Assembly: GCF_018006725.1 (NCBI RefSeq) | Contig: NZ_JAGMXV010000023.1 | Span: forward strand, 1-34,446 | Source of the DNA: Rhizorhabdus sp. | Lineage (GTDB): Bacteria > Pseudomonadota > Alphaproteobacteria > Sphingomonadales > Sphingomonadaceae | DNA: 34,446 nt | Direction: 5' to 3' | Part shown: positions 31,280 through 34,446 of the stretch, one piece after another | Layout of the letters: every line of letters begins with the position of its first letter | Numbering within the stretch: position 1 is the first letter of the stretch | The notes under the pieces: generated by a model | Told to the model about the DNA's origin: nothing | The model's database searches: none | What the model saw: only the letters and a program-made list of their open reading frames with translations | Position numbers and translations under genes: made by a program

Positions 31280-31635
31280 GCCTGCCCACGGACGACGCAG
31301 CGCGCAAAGCGCTCCCGATCTTCGATGGCGTGCTGATGTATTTCCCAGATGCGGTTGCAGAAGTCGCCGCGGTGTCCAAAGCGGGAAACGATCAGCATAA
31401 TCCCGGCGAGCCCTTGCACTGGGCGCGCGGTAAGTCGATGGATCAGTTCAACACCGCCCTACGACATCTGATGGACCACCGGCTCGGCACCGCGCGGGAC
31501 ACGGACGGGCGAATGCACTTGGGGAAGGCCGCGTGGCGGGTGCTCGCCGCACTCCAGCTGGCGCTAGAGGCTGAAAAAGAAACCGGCGCGGCAGCTTCCG
31601 CCACCGCGCCGGGCTTCTCTGTCGCCGGCAACTAA
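31276..31635 (+). CDS. dATP/dGTP diphosphohydrolase-like protein (DUF5664)
   Basis: This 119-residue protein starts at ATG 31276 (ATGA overlap). LMYFPDAVAEVAAVSKAG, then GKSMDQFNTALRHLMDHRLG and MHLGKAAWRVLAALQLALE match the all-alpha NTP pyrophosphohydrolase (MazG-like) domain called dATP/dGTP diphosphohydrolase, N-terminal. Members either clean the nucleotide pool or, in cyanophage S-2L, supply precursors for 2-aminoadenine DNA. No PurZ is seen here, so only general nucleotide pool control is supported. Its last bases overlap the stop of the convergent gene. Confidence 0.82.
   Translation: MSLPTDDAARKALPIFDGVLMYFPDAVAEVAAVSKAGNDQHNPGEPLHWARGKSMDQFNTALRHLMDHRLGTARDTDGRMHLGKAAWRVLAALQLALEAEKETGAAASATAPGFSVAGN
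31573..31612 (-). terminator. Leftward intrinsic terminator
   Basis: On the minus strand CCGGCGCGG (31612-31604) pairs with CCGCGCCGG (31591-31583) and is followed by TTTCTTTTTC (31582-31573). It lies about 20 bases after the stop of the leftward membrane protein and inside the 3' end of the rightward gene. It should end the leftward transcript; on the plus strand only a poor T tract follows. Confidence 0.7.
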
Positions 31636-31838
31636 GCTGCGTCCCTGAGCTTGTCCGCCAGTGAGCCGTCCGTGAGGGCGCGCAGCGCCACCATGATCGC
31701 GGCGACCAGCGAACCCGCAAGGGCCGGGGCCGTCGCGATCCACTCCTGCACCGGAGCGGACACCACGCTCAGGAAGGCGATCAGGGCCGCCACCCAAACG
31801 GTCTTGGACTTCAGTCCACCGATGATGATCTTGTCCAC
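31632..31838 (-). CDS. Small holin-like membrane protein
   Basis: This 68-residue protein has a GTG start at 31838 with GGAG 7 bases upstream. It has SKTVWVAALIAFLSVVSAPVQ and ATAPALAGSLVAAIMVALR, two hydrophobic segments, and ends with LRALTDGSLADKLRDAA. The pattern SKTVW...LR.LTdgsLadK is typical of small phage membrane proteins annotated as holin-like or lysis-associated. It lies on the late strand, away from the 3-TM holin. Its stop overlaps the converging gene's stop. Confidence 0.65.
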   Translation of the reverse strand: MDKIIIGGLKSKTVWVAALIAFLSVVSAPVQEWIATAPALAGSLVAAIMVALRALTDGSLADKLRDAA

Positions 31839-31867
31839 GTTGCTCTCCTATAACACCCAGGGCTCGA

Positions 31868-32107
31868 TCACTGACGCAGCAGCGTGTGGAGAATCTCTTT
31901 GTGATTCTCCGCCACGGTCTGCTGCAATTCAGTGAGGCGGGATTCTACCCGCACAATATCGGTTCGGGTAGCGTGCTCGGCTTCGACCTTCGCCAGCCGG
32001 TCGGCCAGGGCGCGATCGTCGTCAAAGTGGCGCTTTCCCATCCACGCAATGACGCCAACGAGCGCGACCCACGCTTTGTCGAGAAGATCGTACGGACTCC
32101 AATCCAT
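31868..32107 (-). CDS. Membrane-anchored coiled-coil protein
   Basis: This 79-residue protein begins at ATG 32107 with GGGAG about 8 bases upstream; the GTG 15 bases earlier lacks a site. One membrane segment (AWVALVGVIAWMG) is followed by RHFDDDRALADRLAKVEAEH and SRLTELQQTVAENHKEILHT, a predicted coiled coil. The layout fits i-spanin-, antiholin- or XhlA-like lysis partners. It precedes the holin-like protein in the same transcript. Confidence 0.6.
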   Translation of the reverse strand: MDWSPYDLLDKAWVALVGVIAWMGKRHFDDDRALADRLAKVEAEHATRTDIVRVESRLTELQQTVAENHKEILHTLLRQ

Positions 32108-32139
32108 GTGCGGTGCTCCCACTGGCTGCCCCTAGTCTA

Positions 32140-33771
32140 TCACATGAGCCCGGCCGCGCGAGCGTGCTGCGCTATTCGCGCGGCGGATAGCTTGGAGCCG
32201 TTGTAGAACGCCACGTAGCCGATGAGCATCTCGGCCGTGGCGCCGGCGCCGCCATCGAGTCCGATCGCAGTGACGAGAGTCCCTGACCCCCCGGAGGGCT
32301 CGTTCGCGTAGCCGATTGTCGCGACCGGCGCGCCATCGACGTAAAAGGCCACGGTGTTCGCGGTGCCGTCCTTCACCATGGCTAGATGATAGGTCTGTCC
32401 TTCAACGAGTGTGACGCCGCTGGCGATCGTGACGTTGGTTCCTGCGCCATACTCCCAGAAGCACCCGATTTCCAGCGTCGAACTGACATTGAAGTACGCT
32501 TGGTAGTTCGCTGCTTCAGTCTCGCCGGACCCCGAGATCGAGAACAAGCGGTAGGTGTTCGCGCCAGCCGCGCGGGTGTTGACGATCGCTTCGATCGTAT
32601 AGTCGCCCGTCAGCGGGTAGCTCAATCCAAGCCCGGATGTCGCCTGAAAGCCGTTTGATCCCGAGGCGATCAGAGCAAACAGTGCCGCAGCCGCCTCCGT
32701 AACCTCGCTCGGCACTAGAGCGCCGGCCTGATACGTGACGGAGCCCGCCAGGGCGAGATCCACCCCGGCCGAGCCGTAGTCGATCAGATCCCCGCTCGCC
32801 TCGTCGCACTTGTAGAAGGCCGTCGGGGAGTCGGCCAGGATCTCCTCGGCCAACGTGGCGCCCCACGGCGGCGCGTTCTGTGTCGGAGCGCTCTCCCACG
32901 CAAAGCCGTTCCACGTCAGCACGTCGTTGTAGGTCGGAAGCGTCGGGATGTCGACATCCGTGAGGGCGGACAGCGCGGGCGGGTCGACGTTGACCCACGC
33001 GCTGCCGTTCCACTGAAGCATATCCCCGGTTGCGAGCCCCGTGAATGTCGTATCGCTCAATTCTTCGAGCGTCGCGTCGACAGCGACGATCGGGTTGCTG
33101 GGATCGGATGCGTCAACGTTGATACCCGTGCCCGCGACGATCGTGTCGACGATACCGCCGCCCCCGCTGCCGCCAGCCGCCGGATATGGGATCCACGCAG
33201 AGCCGTTCCACGTCAGCACGTCGAGCAGATCGGGCAGCGTGGGGATGTCCACGTCGGTCAGATCCGCTAGAGCCGACGCCCCCGCGGATGGAGGCGCATT
33301 TTCCCATTCTGCGCCGTTCCACGTTAGTACGTCACCGTAGGTCGGAAGGGTCGGAATGCTGACATCCGTGAGATCGTCGAGCGCGGCCGTCAGATCCGCT
33401 GTCAGCGTCGCCGCTGTGTCGTCGTAGGTGAAGTTGATCGTTGCGGAGTCGGTCATCAGATCGCCGATCAGGTCCTCGACGTATTCCGGCAGCGCGACTC
33501 CGCCCACCTGCGGCGGTGTCGTGAAGTTCCACGAGCCCGAAATCTGCGCGGCCGCCGCCTTCATGGGGTATTGCGGATGATCGTCGCCAACCTGGAGCCC
33601 CGTCAGGCTGCGGTGCGCCCCCGTGCCGCCAAGCAGCTCTTGGAGATCCTCGATCGTCGCGACATCGCCATCAGGGAGCCGAAGGTTTTCGCCGATCGTG
33701 GCGCCCCCTTCCGAGTCGATGATGACGACTCGGCCACCGGCGCCGTATACGGGAACCTTGACCTTCGCCAT
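32140..33771 (-). CDS. Tail fibre or receptor-binding protein with LamG-like C-terminus
   Basis: This 543-residue protein starts at ATG 33771. An N-terminal region with HRSLTGLQVGDDHPQY is the fibre GDDHPQY turn. Repeats of about 25-50 residues with LTDVDIPTLPTYNDVLTWNG and W-x-x-APP make up the shaft; several copies are present. The last 220 residues (AFYKCDEASGDLIDYGSAG, TIEAIVNTRAAG, TYHLAMVKDGTANTVAFYVDG, LIGYVAFYNGSKLSAARI) form a LamG/concanavalin A-like lectin domain that would bind host glycans. It may be a second, sugar-binding fibre. It follows the gene at the right edge by 3 bases. Confidence 0.85.
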   Translation of the reverse strand: MAKVKVPVYGAGGRVVIIDSEGGATIGENLRLPDGDVATIEDLQELLGGTGAHRSLTGLQVGDDHPQYPMKAAAAQISGSWNFTTPPQVGGVALPEYVEDLIGDLMTDSATINFTYDDTAATLTADLTAALDDLTDVSIPTLPTYGDVLTWNGAEWENAPPSAGASALADLTDVDIPTLPDLLDVLTWNGSAWIPYPAAGGSGGGGIVDTIVAGTGINVDASDPSNPIVAVDATLEELSDTTFTGLATGDMLQWNGSAWVNVDPPALSALTDVDIPTLPTYNDVLTWNGFAWESAPTQNAPPWGATLAEEILADSPTAFYKCDEASGDLIDYGSAGVDLALAGSVTYQAGALVPSEVTEAAAALFALIASGSNGFQATSGLGLSYPLTGDYTIEAIVNTRAAGANTYRLFSISGSGETEAANYQAYFNVSSTLEIGCFWEYGAGTNVTIASGVTLVEGQTYHLAMVKDGTANTVAFYVDGAPVATIGYANEPSGGSGTLVTAIGLDGGAGATAEMLIGYVAFYNGSKLSAARIAQHARAAGLM

Positions 33772-33774
33772 GGC

Positions 33775-34446
33775 TCAGGGGCCGGCCGGCGGGGCGAGGG
33801 CTTCGCCGAGCGCGGGCTTCTTGCGCGTGATGAGATCCGCGACGAGCTGCCCCTTCTCGCCTTTCACGACTTCGCGCGGGTTGCCGCGCTTGAGCGCCGC
33901 TTCGACCGCCGTGGGATTCGTGTACCGGACTTCGATCTCCCCCTTCCGCTCCATCGACTGAAGGGTTCGAAGGAAGGCGACGGTCATGGTGCTATCCCCG
34001 ACGAGAGGCGTCGTCGTCCGCTCGGCCTCATCCAATGCCTTGCGCACCAACGCCTGCCCCGGCCGAATCTCGCCCGGCGCTTTCTTCCCTTGCAACTCGT
34101 CGGCCACCTTGATGCGGTGAATCTGGAGCTGGCCCTGCTCGTTTTTCTTCAGCGCGATGAAGCCGATGTCCTGCCCCTTGTCGCTGACCTTCAGCACCGT
34201 GGAGCCGTGGATGATAGCTTCGTCTGCCGGGTTGACGCTCGCGCGCGGCTTCTGATTCCGCGACAGCTCCAGGGCTGGCGGCGGCTGCTCCGTCGTGACC
34301 GGCATCTCGCGCTGCGGCGGCCGCGCCATCGGGCGTTCCAATTGAAGGTCGCCGGCGAGCTGATTCGCCAGCGCCGGCATGGCTTGCGTCCGGCCTGGCG
34401 AGGGCGCCAATCCGAGATCGCCCGCCAAGCTCTCGGCGTAAGCGTT
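33775..34446 (-). CDS. C-terminal part of a larger virion protein (partial)
   Basis: The frame remains open to the right edge, giving at least 223 residues of a longer protein. The visible N-terminal part has two related stretches, AESLAGDLGLAPS and ANQLAGDLQLERP, in a Pro-rich linker. Residues from STVLKVSDKGQDIGFIALKK to the RIKVADELQG region and QALVRKALDEAERTTTPLVG resemble a GNAT-type acetyltransferase fold, though its acetyl-CoA loop has an unusual insertion (KKAPGEIRPG). It is followed by the tail fibre gene. An internal virion protein or fibre-assembly protein is likely. Catalytic function is not proven. Confidence 0.55.
   Translation of the reverse strand, partial: NAYAESLAGDLGLAPSPGRTQAMPALANQLAGDLQLERPMARPPQREMPVTTEQPPPALELSRNQKPRASVNPADEAIIHGSTVLKVSDKGQDIGFIALKKNEQGQLQIHRIKVADELQGKKAPGEIRPGQALVRKALDEAERTTTPLVGDSTMTVAFLRTLQSMERKGEIEVRYTNPTAVEAALKRGNPREVVKGEKGQLVADLITRKKPALGEALAPPAGP

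Noticed and set aside
30854-31635. A complete 2-aminoadenine (Z-genome) pathway
   Set aside because: Only a DUF5664-like protein is present; no PurZ or DatZ is seen in the window.

Overview
The window is a contiguous piece of a GC-rich, tailed double-stranded DNA bacteriophage genome (Caudoviricetes). There is no bacterial housekeeping gene, rRNA, tRNA or integrase. Recognisable phage hallmarks are a portal, both terminase subunits, tail fibres, a family A DNA polymerase, a primase-polymerase/helicase, a 3-TM holin and a GH24 endolysin. GC content, the GTA-type holin and the glycan genes suggest a proteobacterial host, but this is inference. Both ends are cut: the portal gene runs off the left edge and a gene of the same strand runs off the right edge. 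Capsid and most tail genes therefore probably lie outside the window, and a circular map would join the two ends into one leftward late region.

Layout. (1) 1-11996, minus strand, late: terminase small and large subunits, a repeat-rich tail fibre, a large beta-rich virion protein, a small conserved protein, a five-gene glycan cassette (FlaA1/CapD-like nucleotide-sugar dehydratase/epimerase, SAM methyltransferase, GT2, GT-D fold and DxD glycosyltransferases), a staple/decoration-like protein and the portal. Nearly all junctions are 4-base ATGA or GTGA overlaps, so the glycan genes are locked into the virion operon. (2) 11997-13125: a 1.1-kb non-coding divergent region. It holds 14 copies of GCTATAC on both strands, GC-rich palindromes, a 19-bp inverted repeat around an AT-rich core, and hairpins. 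It is the best candidate for the control region and possibly the replication origin. (3) 13126-17727, plus strand: a run of small unknown genes, including tiny membrane proteins and a protein built of 11-residue repeats. (4) 17835-28522, plus strand: the replication module, made of an HNH nuclease, DUF2800 nuclease, DUF2815 protein, DNA polymerase A, accessory genes, VRR-NUC nuclease, SNF2 helicase and PrimPol-helicase. (5) 28540-31635, plus strand: holin, endolysin, a small protein and a metallophosphoesterase that share an N-terminal motif, a DUF4406 protein and a DUF5664 (dATP/dGTP diphosphohydrolase-like) protein. (6) 31632-34446, minus strand: a second holin-like protein, a coiled-coil membrane protein, a LamG-tipped tail fibre and the C-terminus of a larger protein, ending at a leftward terminator.

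How it works together (inference): rightward transcription from the 13-kb region makes takeover, replication and lysis proteins. Leftward transcription makes packaging and virion proteins together with enzymes that could glycosylate the virion or change the host surface. The two most interesting items are this late-expressed glycan cassette and the polarised GCTATAC array in the divergent control region.
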